Shown piece after piece: positions 1 to 8,419 of a DNA stretch of 40,554 nucleotides (position 1 is its first letter; each line of letters starts with the position of its first letter). Source of the stretch: Flavipsychrobacter sp. (GTDB lineage Bacteria; Bacteroidota; Bacteroidia; Chitinophagales; Chitinophagaceae); assembly GCA_024508935.1 (NCBI GenBank), contig JANINW010000019.1, forward strand, positions 52,259 through 92,812, given 5' to 3'. A program made the position numbers and the translations under genes. Under the pieces are notes generated by a model. That model saw nothing but the letters and a program-made list of their open reading frames with translations. It made no database searches and was not told the origin of the DNA.

Positions 1-682
1 CGGTAGAAATATCCAGGCGGCATTGTTTATTCAGCTTCAGGTAGTAGTAAAATGCGGGCGTGAAGGTTTTTATTTTAGACTTGTAGCCGGCCAGTTCGCC
101 CAGTACCACACGGCCTGTATAATGTTTGTTGACGATGACCGGCATATCGTGGTCGCGGAATATAGTGGTGGTAGGATCGTCATGTTTTTTATCAGCAGGC
201 ATATTCAGCCATACCTGGAAACCATGTATCCTGCCGCCTTCCTCTTTCATTTTTTTGCCGCTTTCTTCCATGTGTATAGCGCCACGGCCGGAACTGAACA
301 TCATATACTCTCCTGACTGTATCTGGAAATCATAGTTGAGGCTGTCTTTATGGTGGCCGCTGCCCGACAGGAAATAAGTGGTGGGTATAACACCGGCATG
401 CGGGTGTGCATTTACACGCAGCGCGTCAGCGCCGGGCGTAATGTCTGCGGGCCCAAATTCGTCGAACAATACAAAAGGCGATACATGGTCTACCTCGTTG
501 CCGGCAAAAGCACGCATTACGGGTAGTGTGCCCACCTGCGTTTTATCTGCATTCAGTATGCGGTACACTTTGCGGTTGGTCTTAGATGAATACATGCCCG
601 ACTGCCCCAGTAGTAAAGAAGGCAGTGCTACAGATACGCCCAGTATGGCGGAACTCTTAATAAATGTGCGGCGTTTCATCAT
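1..682 (-). CDS. Pirin family protein with Tat signal, 3' end cut by window
   Basis: About 227 residues are visible; the C-terminus lies beyond position 1. Pirins are bicupin iron proteins, some with quercetinase activity. The N-terminal cupin has its metal-ligand pattern: His93 and His95 in HPHAG, and His137 and Glu139 in GAIHMEE, with spacing close to that of the well-studied pirins. The protein starts MMKRRTFIKSSAILG, where RRTFIK is a twin-arginine motif followed by a hydrophobic stretch to about residue 25, so Tat export is likely. This is unusual, because most pirins are cytoplasmic. Two adjacent ATG codons (682 and 679) could start it. The gene is divergent from the exported protein at 807. 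Family call is firm; substrate is unknown. Confidence 0.88.
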   Translation of the reverse strand, partial: MMKRRTFIKSSAILGVSVALPSLLLGQSGMYSSKTNRKVYRILNADKTQVGTLPVMRAFAGNEVDHVSPFVLFDEFGPADITPGADALRVNAHPHAGVIPTTYFLSGSGHHKDSLNYDFQIQSGEYMMFSSGRGAIHMEESGKKMKEEGGRIHGFQVWLNMPADKKHDDPTTTIFRDHDMPVIVNKHYTGRVVLGELAGYKSKIKTFTPAFYYYLKLNKQCRLDIST

Positions 683-756
683 TGAATAAAGTTAGGTGTT
701 GACAATAAGCTGTGCTATCAATTTACGGCACTACACAATAAATTGTATTTATAGCA

Positions 757-787
757 TTGCATAATGGTGTGCAACTCATTATTTTTC
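757..787 (+). promoter_or_regulatory. Candidate Bacteroidota promoter for the 807 gene
   Basis: TTGC at 757-760 and TATTTTTC at 780-787 are separated by 19 bases, close to the Bacteroidota consensus TTTG-N19-TAnnTTTG with one mismatch in each box. The -7 box ends 19 bases before the ATG at 807. Seen by eye only. Confidence 0.45.
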
Positions 788-806
788 GGAAACACTTCTA
801 CCCTTT

Positions 807-2387
807 ATGAAAAAGATTGCCCTGTACCTTATTCTCTTATGCTGCTCTTTTCGCTTATATGCCCAGGATATTCCAGTAGAAATAAGCGAGCCTATTGATA
901 TCTCCAATTTCGGGTGGAACAAAGTATTGCAAATGAAGAATGGCAATACAGTGCTGTTTCATTTTGAAATGCGGAAAGGTATTGTCGTGAAGGTATTTGA
1001 TAAGAACAGGAAGGAAATATCAACTCAGAAATACTTGCCGAAAGTATTGGATATGAATGGGGTCAATATTGCTGGATACAAAGGGTTATATGAGATTGGC
1101 GGAGAAGCGGTATTGTTTGTAAGCCAGGATATTATGAACCACGGTACTTTATTGCGTTTGCGCTTTGATGCCAATACCGGCCGTGCTATTGCAGAGGACA
1201 AGGCCCTGGAATCACCTAGTTTTCAGCACCGTAATGTGGGACGGGTACTGAAAAATTCCGGGGAGGACGAATATTACATACTCTCTACGTATACTACTAC
1301 TACAAAAGAAAACGAGATACACCTGAACCTGGTAAAATATTCGGCAAAGCATGAAAAGCTAAAAGAGCTGCCGCTGGATATAGTTGCAAAAGACAAAAAA
1401 TATGATGCAGTGGAGCTTGGACATGTAAATATTGACAAATCGGGTGCTGTGTTGTGCCTGTTGCAGTTTTCAAAAATGAGTAATATTCCCGGTGTGAATG
1501 ATCACATGCTGATGTTTGTATATGCCGGCAAGGACGACGAGAAGTTTTTGACACGGGAAGCAGAATTGCCTACAGAGGTACAAACATCAAACATGTACTA
1601 TACATTCAACCCGTTTGGGCAGAGCTTTAATATAGTATTGGAAACCAACAGAGTTGCCGGGTTTACAGAAGGGGCACAAACAATGAAGCTTTCATATGTA
1701 CAGCCGTTAGTGCTAATCACCAGTAGCGATTTTAGCAGCGCCAATCTTGTTGAACTAAAGGACACTATAGCCAATAAATATTTTACTACCAATGGTGCCA
1801 ATGCATGGAAATATAAAGGGGATATTCTCCACATTTATACTAACAACAGGGGACTGACAACCGCTATTTGCAGGGACCAGAAATTGTATTACCGCGGGGA
1901 AGATTTTAATGATATAAACGAACCCGGTGTGATGGGCATTACGCAGTATGACGATAAAGGCGAAGAAATATGGGCAACAGTGGTGCCGAAAGCACCGCAT
2001 TATTACAATGCTGAAAAAGAGATATGTCCAGTAGTATTTAGCAGGACATCTGAAGATGGATTGTTCCAGACAGATTGTTTAAATACTAAATCAGGGTTTT
2101 ACATTGTTTACAACGATGCCAACAATAATTTTGATAAAACATTAAAAGATCGTCCTAAACCTATTGGCGATGTGTACCAGACCAATGCTGTTTGTTATCA
2201 CCTAAACAGGAAAAGAGAAATATCAAAAGTCTACCTGTTGGGCAAGCCTGAAGATGGCGTCTTTCGGCATACCTGTAACAATAGCAGTATGCTGGATGAA
2301 TCTACCGCCATGTATGCAACGGTGTTTGAACAAAGAAAGGGCAAAGACCTGACTATGCACATAGCCTGGTGTAAGCTGGAAGATTAA
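807..2387 (+). CDS. Exported protein of unknown function, 526 aa
   Basis: I do not recognise the family. The N-terminus (MKKIALYLILLCCSFRLYAQ) is a clear type I signal peptide with likely cleavage after YAQ, and there is no lipobox Cys at the cleavage site. The rest is soluble, rich in Lys, Asp and aromatic residues, with many short alternating hydrophobic stretches that look like beta strands; a propeller-like fold is possible but unproven. There is no T9SS sorting domain, OmpA domain or recognisable catalytic motif, so a periplasmic or outer-membrane-associated location is the simplest inference. It is transcribed alone, divergent from the pirin gene and convergent with the small gene ending at 2396, only 8 bases away. 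Confidence 0.8.
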   Translation: MKKIALYLILLCCSFRLYAQDIPVEISEPIDISNFGWNKVLQMKNGNTVLFHFEMRKGIVVKVFDKNRKEISTQKYLPKVLDMNGVNIAGYKGLYEIGGEAVLFVSQDIMNHGTLLRLRFDANTGRAIAEDKALESPSFQHRNVGRVLKNSGEDEYYILSTYTTTTKENEIHLNLVKYSAKHEKLKELPLDIVAKDKKYDAVELGHVNIDKSGAVLCLLQFSKMSNIPGVNDHMLMFVYAGKDDEKFLTREAELPTEVQTSNMYYTFNPFGQSFNIVLETNRVAGFTEGAQTMKLSYVQPLVLITSSDFSSANLVELKDTIANKYFTTNGANAWKYKGDILHIYTNNRGLTTAICRDQKLYYRGEDFNDINEPGVMGITQYDDKGEEIWATVVPKAPHYYNAEKEICPVVFSRTSEDGLFQTDCLNTKSGFYIVYNDANNNFDKTLKDRPKPIGDVYQTNAVCYHLNRKREISKVYLLGKPEDGVFRHTCNNSSMLDESTAMYATVFEQRKGKDLTMHIAWCKLED

Positions 2388-2395
2388 AAAGGGCT

Positions 2396-2632
2396 TTATT
2401 TCATATTCTCTTCAATGATATCGCTTACGGCCAAAACAAGCTCGTAGGGTATTTTAACGCCCGGCTCCGGCACAATATCGTAACGGTCTATGGCCGACCA
2501 TGTCATATAAAAGCGGGGAAAGCCATTGATATTGATCTCGTAATACATGCCATCTTTGCGGTGTTCCGGTAAAACGACCACTAAAACCGGCTGCCCGTTG
2601 AAAGAAATCCTTTTTGTAAAATTTTGTCTCAC
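2396..2632 (-). CDS. Small conserved-looking hypothetical protein, 78 aa
   Basis: A 78-residue acidic-to-neutral protein of unknown function with no signal peptide or membrane segment. It has a compact strand-rich sequence (FNGQPVLVVVLPEHRKDG, then YYEININGFPRFYMTWS) and a helical acidic C-terminus ending IIEENMK. The start is a GTG at 2632. A perfect TAAATTTG -7 box ends only 6 bases upstream (2638-2645), which would give a leaderless mRNA and supports this start. It is convergent with the 807 gene and divergent from the XRE regulator. Similar small proteins are common in Chitinophagales as I recall, but I cannot name a family. Confidence 0.6.
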   Translation of the reverse strand: MRQNFTKRISFNGQPVLVVVLPEHRKDGMYYEININGFPRFYMTWSAIDRYDIVPEPGVKIPYELVLAVSDIIEENMK

Positions 2633-2637
2633 GGCTG

Positions 2638-2645
2638 CAAATTTA
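2638..2645 (-). promoter_or_regulatory. Consensus -7 box, leaderless arrangement
   Basis: TAAATTTG on the minus strand matches the Bacteroidota TAnnTTTG consensus exactly and ends 6 bases before the GTG at 2632. I found no clear -33 TTTG at the usual spacing. Confidence 0.4.
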
Positions 2646-2822
2646 TAGGGATTTTGATGGGCTGCCCCGGAATATTAACACGCTATGCAAAGTTGCCGTC
2701 ATTTTATTAACTATAATATGTGAGGTGAAACCAACCTTTTAGCCTTTGCTCTCGTCTATATAAGCAAGATTGGATTTATTACCCGCAATTATTGATAACG
2801 GTAGACAAAAAACAATTGTACC

Positions 2823-3155
2823 ATGAACCTAGGATACGCTATAAGATCAGTAAGAAAGCAAATGGGCATTACGCAATACGAGCTTGCGGACAAATGCAGT
2901 ATTTCTCAAACATCCCTCTCTCAAATAGAGAATGGTATTAAGAGACCCAGCAACCGGACGATAAAGAGAGTTTGCGAAGTATTAGATGTACCTGAATCGG
3001 TTATCTACATACTGGGCATGCAGGAAACAGATGTTCCTGTAAGCAAAAAAGGTGTATACGATATGCTGTTCCCTTCCATCCGCAACCTGGCATTGCAAAT
3101 AGTAGGCAATGAACACCGACAGATGCTTGAATATACGCACGCAGCAGCTGTCTAA
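2823..3155 (+). CDS. XRE-family helix-turn-helix transcriptional regulator
   Basis: A 110-residue protein whose first 60 or so residues form an HTH_3 (Cro/C1-type) domain: GYAIRSVRKQMGITQYELAD, then SISQTSLSQIENGIKRPSNR, then a helix around VCEVLDVPESVIY. The SQIENG segment is the family hallmark. The remaining 50 residues carry no ligand-binding domain that I recognise. It is a DNA-binding regulator of unknown target. No toxin, phage or restriction gene lies beside it, so it is not obviously part of a toxin-antitoxin or phage module. The 190-base gap upstream shows no consensus -7 box on its strand. Confidence 0.88.
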   Translation: MNLGYAIRSVRKQMGITQYELADKCSISQTSLSQIENGIKRPSNRTIKRVCEVLDVPESVIYILGMQETDVPVSKKGVYDMLFPSIRNLALQIVGNEHRQMLEYTHAAAV

Positions 3156-3232
3156 TTGAATTTCAATCAGTTAAGAGTTTTGTAATTGCCTTGAAGGGTA
3201 TTTTGTACCCGGTAATACCTACATGTCTATAC

Positions 3233-3264
3233 CAAAGCCGCGGACTATACATCTGCCGGCTTTG
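3233..3264. terminator. Weak hairpin downstream of the XRE gene
   Basis: CAAAGCCG (3233-3240) and CGGCTTTG (3257-3264) form an 8-bp inverted repeat with a 16-base loop. It lies after the XRE gene and overlaps the stop of the minus-strand 61-aa ORF. No strong T-run follows on either strand, so terminator activity is uncertain. Confidence 0.3.
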
Positions 3265-3430
3265 CTTTATATTCAGCCTTTACCTGCACCAGCTGCATAC
3301 TGCTTTTACCCGACAGGGTACGCATGGCTTCCCGGCCATCCAGCAATAGTATTGCTACAGTATATAGCAACAATGACCATAAAAGCGATTTCCCGATAAA
3401 CTCAACGCGCTTTTTATAACACACCTGCAT
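3245..3430 (-). CDS. Possible small single-pass membrane protein, 61 aa
   Basis: The sequence begins MQVCYKKRVEFIGKSLLWSL and continues with a hydrophobic run to about residue 30, giving one predicted membrane helix preceded by positive residues, so the N-terminus would be cytoplasmic. The tail is hydrophilic and Lys-rich. No family recognised. It fills an otherwise empty gap between the XRE regulator and the first M1 peptidase, and the distribution of hydrophobic residues looks protein-like. No consensus promoter is visible upstream, and length alone does not exclude a chance ORF. Confidence 0.4.
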   Translation of the reverse strand: MQVCYKKRVEFIGKSLLWSLLLYTVAILLLDGREAMRTLSGKSSMQLVQVKAEYKAKPADV

Positions 3431-3564
3431 AGTTTTTTTACGGTTAAGCGGTTAACGATATGAATTGTATTAAATCTCCGCAATTTCCCGTTTATAGGGT
3501 TAACCCTTAGAGGGTGAATTTTATAAATGGTTTTTTGATAATTTTATAGATTTCGACATTTGTA

Positions 3565-5517
3565 ATGAAAAAGACATTGATATTTATTGCTTTATGTAAC
3601 CTGAAGGCATTGGCACAGCCATCAGCCAATCTATGCTCTTTTTTAAGGCAGCAAACACAATTAGCTGCAGCCAAACCTTCTGTTGCAGTACCGGAAGAAG
3701 ATATGTACCATGTGCGCCATATAAAAATGGACCTGGAGCTTACCAATGAATCGGTAGCAATAAGCGGCAGTGTAACAGCTACCATAAAAGTTGGCGCTAT
3801 TCCGCTGGATAAATATGTTTTTGAACTTGATCCGCAGTTTACCATAGACTCTGTCATTATCAATGGCAAACGATGTGTTTGGAGCACTAATGAGTATGTC
3901 CGCACAGCCATATTAGACACACCACTTAACGGCGGAACTGTTGCAGATGCCAAAGTAGCTTATCATGGAACACCGGTGGCCGGTAATGGATTTTTTAAAG
4001 CGGGATTGAACAATGCAGTAGCTGACCCATGGGGGGCAAAATACACTTATACACTTAGTGAGCCGTATATGGCGCGCAACTGGTGGCCCTGCAAACAGTC
4101 GCTTACCGATAAGATAGGCAGTGCCGATATATGGATAACCGTGCCGGCACATTTAAAAGCAGCCAGCAACGGCCTACTGCAGCAAATAACTGCTATAACA
4201 GGTAATAAGCTGCGGTATGAATGGAAAACCAGTTACCGTACAGACTACTACCTGTTTTTTGTAGCGGTAGGCCCGTATATCGATTATTCTTACAAAGTGG
4301 TCATTCCGGGCTTGCAGGATTCCCTGCTGGTGCAAAACTATATATACGAAAACCCGCAGGCACTGGGTGCTTATAAGAGCGGTATAGATTCTACCGCGCA
4401 GATGCTGCAATACTTTTCCACGCTGTTTGGCCCATATCCATTCAGCAACGAGAAATATGGGCACTGCATTGTACCGTTGCCCGGTGGCATGGAATACCAG
4501 ACCATGACCGCTCTCGGCAATTTCGGGCCCACCCTTGTTGCACATGAATTGGCCCACCAGTGGTTTGGCGACCATGTCACCTGCTTTAGCTGGAAGGATA
4601 TATGGCTGAACGAAGGCTTTGCTACCTATGCAGAATATTTATTCCTCCAGCATTTTTATGGCAATGAAACGGCGGCTGTGCATATGCAGGAGTTGCATAA
4701 TAAAATACTGCCACCCAATGATTCTACCGGCTCGGTATATGCAGATGATACTACGAATGAGTACAGGCTCTTCAGCGATAAGCTCACGTACAGCAAAGGC
4801 GCCGCCGTATTGCATAGCCTGCGGTTTGTAATAAACAATGACTCACTGTTTTTTGCCATGCTGCGCAAGTACCAGGATCAGTACAATTTCGATAACGCCA
4901 CTACCAATGATTTCAAACTAACAGCAGAAACATGCACCAAACTAACGCTGGATACATTTTTTAAACAATGGGTGTATGGCGAAGGCTATCCTGTTTACGA
5001 TGCGAGGTGGAATAACATACTAAATGATGTTTTTGTAGAGCTAAAACAAACTACTGTCAATCCCGCATCGGTAGCATTGTTTCATACACCCCTGGAAATT
5101 AAACTGAAATCTCCCTTGGGTGATACGGTAATGAGGGTAATGAACGACACTGCTGTTCAGCAATATCATTTCTGTTATTTAAAACCGGTAACAGGTATTG
5201 AAATAGACCCGAATAACTGGTTATTGAATACAATTGGTGACATAAATCATGACCGTACGTTAGGAATAAATGAAGTAACTTCAACGAAGGTTAGCGCTTA
5301 CCCCAGCCCTACAAAAGATTTCTGGTGTGTAATAGGACTGAAGCCGGGGTGCAGCCTTGTTCTTACCGATATAAATGGTAAAGAGCTATGGCAGCAAAAC
5401 AGCATAACCTATACCGCCACTATAATACCTGCCGGGCAGCTTGCATCAGGCGTTTACCTGCTGCACATGACAAAAGGGGATTTAAAAATGATGTCCATTA
5501 AACTGGAAAAGAATTAA
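3565..5517 (+). CDS. Secreted M1-family metallopeptidase with T9SS sorting domain (copy 1)
   Basis: This zinc metallopeptidase of the aminopeptidase N type is 650 residues long. A signal peptide (MKKTLIFIALCNLKALAQ) is followed by the M1 N-terminal beta domain. The catalytic domain has HELAH at 327-331 and the third zinc ligand Glu350 (NEGF), the HEXXH-X18-E pattern of the family. The exopeptidase motif, normally GxMEN, reads GGMEY (307-311), so the residue that is usually Asn is Tyr. The C-terminal ERAP1-like helical domain of long M1 enzymes is absent; instead the last 75 or so residues form a T9SS type A sorting domain (start near AYPSPTKDFW, then LTDINGKELW, SGVYLLHM). The product is probably surface-attached or released. 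It ends 2 bases before its paralogue, so the two are likely co-transcribed. Confidence 0.93.
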   Translation: MKKTLIFIALCNLKALAQPSANLCSFLRQQTQLAAAKPSVAVPEEDMYHVRHIKMDLELTNESVAISGSVTATIKVGAIPLDKYVFELDPQFTIDSVIINGKRCVWSTNEYVRTAILDTPLNGGTVADAKVAYHGTPVAGNGFFKAGLNNAVADPWGAKYTYTLSEPYMARNWWPCKQSLTDKIGSADIWITVPAHLKAASNGLLQQITAITGNKLRYEWKTSYRTDYYLFFVAVGPYIDYSYKVVIPGLQDSLLVQNYIYENPQALGAYKSGIDSTAQMLQYFSTLFGPYPFSNEKYGHCIVPLPGGMEYQTMTALGNFGPTLVAHELAHQWFGDHVTCFSWKDIWLNEGFATYAEYLFLQHFYGNETAAVHMQELHNKILPPNDSTGSVYADDTTNEYRLFSDKLTYSKGAAVLHSLRFVINNDSLFFAMLRKYQDQYNFDNATTNDFKLTAETCTKLTLDTFFKQWVYGEGYPVYDARWNNILNDVFVELKQTTVNPASVALFHTPLEIKLKSPLGDTVMRVMNDTAVQQYHFCYLKPVTGIEIDPNNWLLNTIGDINHDRTLGINEVTSTKVSAYPSPTKDFWCVIGLKPGCSLVLTDINGKELWQQNSITYTATIIPAGQLASGVYLLHMTKGDLKMMSIKLEKN

Positions 5518-5519
5518 GC

Positions 5520-7493
5520 ATGAAACTAAAATTACCTGGCAGTATTGCACTGTTTATTTGCATCAGTTTAAATGCATTTGCCCGTGGTAATGCGATGCAT
5601 TTTTGCGCAGCAGAAAAGCAGCAGCAGAGCATCAGCGCCAATAAGGCTACTATTGCCACGCCTGAAGAAGACTACTACGATGTAAAATATGTAAAGTTCA
5701 ATATAGAACTGAGCAACCTGAATACTACTGTTAGCGGCGATGTTACCACAACAGCGGTTACCAATGTAGCCAATTTCGGTACTTATGCTTTTGAACTGGA
5801 CTCGCTTATTATCATTGATTCTTTCAAGCTCAATAACCAGCTGCAAGCGGTTATCAGCAATGGGAAAGTGCGCAGGGTAACCATGCCCGTGCCACTTGCG
5901 CAGGGTATGCCCTTTACGGTGCAGGTGTTTTATCATGGTACGGCACCGGCGGGTACCGGTGCATTTTTTACCGGTGGTCTGAACCATGTGCAGCTGCCAT
6001 CGGGCACGCATATTATGTACAGCGAAAGCGACCCTGATTTTGCCGATGACTGGTGGCCTTGCAAACAATCGATACAGGATAAAATAGATTCTGCAGATAT
6101 ATGGGTGACTGTGCCATCTGCTTGTAAGGCGGGCAGCAATGGCTTGCTAAAGCATGTTACATCTATGCCGGGCAGCAAACTGCGTTACGAATGGAAAACA
6201 CAATACCCGATAGAGTACTACCTTATAAGCGTGGCAGTAGCGCCGTATGCCGAGCGTAATTATTATATGCACTTTACAGATGGCAGTAATGATTCGATGC
6301 TGATACAGAATTTTGTGTATGACTCTGCTACGTATATGAACGCTGCCAATGCTGCCGCACTGGATAGCACGGGAGTTATAGTTGACTACCTGTCTACCCT
6401 ATATGGCAAGTATCCTTTTTACAAAGAAAAATACGGGCACTGTATAGCAGAGCCACTGGGTGGTGGTATGGAACATCAAACGATGACGACCCTCGCCTAT
6501 GCACAAACGCCGCTCATCTCCCACGAGATGGGGCATCAGTGGTTTGGAGATCATGTAACTTATGGCACCTGGGCCGATATATGGCTGAGTGAGGGCTTTG
6601 CTACTTATACCGAACAATTATTTGTAGAACATTTCTGGGGTGCTCAGGCTGTGTTCAATTACCGAACCGGCGTGTTCAATAATGTGATGACGGGACCCGG
6701 TAATGCGGGTGGCAGTGTGTATGTAGATGATACGACCAATGTCAACCGTATTTTCAACTCCAGGCTTACGTATAGTAAAGGCGCAGCCGTAGCGCATATG
6801 CTCAGGTACCTGGCACCGGCTGATAGCTTGTATTTCAAAGCCTTGCGGCAATACCAGCAGCAATATGCTTTGGGCATAGCTATTACGGCAGACCTGCAAA
6901 ATATTTTTGAACAGGTTTACGGGCAAGACCTGGATAGCTTCTTTAACCAGTGGGTGTACCGCGAAGGTTATCCTACCTACGGAGGAAAATATTACCAGCA
7001 AGGCAACCAGGTGTACCTGCACTTAGACCAAACCACTTCGAAACCTTCATCCGTGCCGGTATTCTGGATGCCCGTGCAATTAAGACTGAAATCTGCTACG
7101 GGAGATACTATAGTGAGTCTTTTCAATGATAAAGCTTCACAAACCTATGTAATGACCTGGGATAAGTCGATCACCGGCTTCGATATAGACCCTAATAATC
7201 ATATTGTAAATAAAACAGCCACCGTATCGCAGGATGCTTCTATTATGAGTGTGGAAGAGATGGTTAGCAACCCGGTACAGGTTTTCCCTAACCCGGCTAC
7301 AGACCGCTGGTATGTAATGAACATACCTGACCATTCTTTGTTAGTACTAACAGATATGGCGGGTAAGGTACTCTGGCAGCAAACAGCTTCGCATGAAGCG
7401 ACTGTGCCTGCTGAACAACTGGCAAGAGGTAATTATATTTTATCCATCATAGTACAAGGAAATAAATCAAATTATTACAGGCTGGTAAAGTAA
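5520..7493 (+). CDS. Secreted M1-family metallopeptidase with T9SS sorting domain (copy 2)
   Basis: A paralogue of the preceding gene with the same architecture, 657 residues. The signal peptide covers about residues 1-22. The catalytic site is HEMGH at 335-339 with Glu358 (SEGF) as third zinc ligand. The GxMEN position reads GGMEH followed by QTMT, again lacking the usual Asn. Both copies share the YSKGAA segment, the WWPCKQS segment and the QWVY.EGYP segment, so they arose by duplication. The T9SS sorting domain starts near VFPNPATDRW and ends YYRLVK. Expected role is degradation of peptides outside the cell, perhaps with different specificity from copy 1. The 2-base spacing to the upstream gene indicates one transcript. 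Confidence 0.93.
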   Translation: MKLKLPGSIALFICISLNAFARGNAMHFCAAEKQQQSISANKATIATPEEDYYDVKYVKFNIELSNLNTTVSGDVTTTAVTNVANFGTYAFELDSLIIIDSFKLNNQLQAVISNGKVRRVTMPVPLAQGMPFTVQVFYHGTAPAGTGAFFTGGLNHVQLPSGTHIMYSESDPDFADDWWPCKQSIQDKIDSADIWVTVPSACKAGSNGLLKHVTSMPGSKLRYEWKTQYPIEYYLISVAVAPYAERNYYMHFTDGSNDSMLIQNFVYDSATYMNAANAAALDSTGVIVDYLSTLYGKYPFYKEKYGHCIAEPLGGGMEHQTMTTLAYAQTPLISHEMGHQWFGDHVTYGTWADIWLSEGFATYTEQLFVEHFWGAQAVFNYRTGVFNNVMTGPGNAGGSVYVDDTTNVNRIFNSRLTYSKGAAVAHMLRYLAPADSLYFKALRQYQQQYALGIAITADLQNIFEQVYGQDLDSFFNQWVYREGYPTYGGKYYQQGNQVYLHLDQTTSKPSSVPVFWMPVQLRLKSATGDTIVSLFNDKASQTYVMTWDKSITGFDIDPNNHIVNKTATVSQDASIMSVEEMVSNPVQVFPNPATDRWYVMNIPDHSLLVLTDMAGKVLWQQTASHEATVPAEQLARGNYILSIIVQGNKSNYYRLVK

Positions 7494-7503
7494 AGTTTGC
7501 CCC

Positions 7504-7511
7504 TAACTTTG
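7504..7511 (+). promoter_or_regulatory. Consensus -7 box for the TerC-like gene
   Basis: TAACTTTG matches TAnnTTTG exactly, 35 bases before the ATG at 7547. No convincing -33 element is seen. The leader is too short for a yybP-ykoY manganese riboswitch, which some terC-like genes carry in other phyla. Confidence 0.5.
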
Positions 7512-7546
7512 ATTTTTAGAATTTAGCCGCTTTACCGTTACTACTG

Positions 7547-8416
7547 ATGGAAAATCTCCCGGAGCTGTTTCAGCAGATCATAGACAAGCCTTTGCCGGCG
7601 TTGGCTGTTATCGTAAATCTTATACTTATTGAAAGCCTGCTGTCTGTAGATAATGCAGCCGTGCTGGCTACCATGGTGCTTGACCTGCCTAAAGACCAGC
7701 GGCGCAAGGCGCTGAAGTACGGCATATTGGGTGCTTATCTTTTCAGGGGCATATGCCTGTTGTTTGCTGCCATGCTTATACAAATATGGTGGTTCAAACC
7801 TTTGGGTGGCATATACCTGCTGGGGCTCGCTATCAAGCATTTCTTTTTTACAAAAAAGAAAGAGGAAGAATCGCTGGGCGAGGAGCTGGAGCATACAAAG
7901 GAAAGCTGGCTGTACCGTAAAACGCTGGGTGTTTTTGGGAAATTCTGGGCTACTGTTATCCTGGTTGAGCTGATGGACCTTGCCTTTTCAATTGATAACG
8001 TAATAGCTGCCAATGCTTATACCAAGAATATCATTTTGATATGGGCGGGCGTATTCATTGGCATACTTGCTATGCGTTTTGTAGCACAAGGTTTTGTGAG
8101 GCTGATGGAAAAATATCCCTTCCTGGATACCTGTGCCTATATAGTGATAGGGCTGCTTGGCGCTAAGCTTACCATGTCGCTTATTACACATTTCAATCCC
8201 TGCGGCAGGTTTTCTCATTTCCTGGAAGGGCCGCAGACATGCCTTGAAATGCAGGGTAAGCACCTGCCTGAAGGGGAGCATCCTATGGTATGGGGAGATG
8301 TCATTACGTCGTTCATCAGCATAGCTATATTTCTGCTGCCTGTACTGAGTTCTATCTTATTCAATTTTCCTAAGCACCGGCATATGAAGGTGATAGAAAG
8401 CAGCGAAGAAAAATAA
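7547..8416 (+). CDS. TerC-family integral membrane protein
   Basis: A 289-residue polytopic membrane protein. TerC/Alx proteins act in metal-ion homeostasis (manganese export in several bacteria) and in tellurite resistance clusters. The two family signature segments are present: ESLLSVDNAAV near residue 29 and ELMDLAFSIDNVIAA near residue 141, each with acidic residues inside a membrane helix. About seven hydrophobic helices can be picked out, with a charged cytoplasmic loop (KKKEEESLGEELEHTK) near 105-120. No tellurite genes (terZABDE) surround it, so it is better viewed as a stand-alone metal transporter-like protein. It is convergent with porQ, with 3 bases between stops. Confidence 0.9.
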   Translation: MENLPELFQQIIDKPLPALAVIVNLILIESLLSVDNAAVLATMVLDLPKDQRRKALKYGILGAYLFRGICLLFAAMLIQIWWFKPLGGIYLLGLAIKHFFFTKKKEEESLGEELEHTKESWLYRKTLGVFGKFWATVILVELMDLAFSIDNVIAANAYTKNIILIWAGVFIGILAMRFVAQGFVRLMEKYPFLDTCAYIVIGLLGAKLTMSLITHFNPCGRFSHFLEGPQTCLEMQGKHLPEGEHPMVWGDVITSFISIAIFLLPVLSSILFNFPKHRHMKVIESSEEK

Positions 8417-8419
8417 TGC

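Noticed and set aside
2823-3430. Toxin-antitoxin pair formed by the XRE regulator and the small ORF
   Set aside because: The two are on opposite strands and convergent, and the small ORF lacks toxin motifs.
7494-7546. Possible manganese (yybP-ykoY) riboswitch before the TerC-like gene
   Set aside because: The gap is only 53 bases and lacks the paired-helix layout; only a -7 box is seen.
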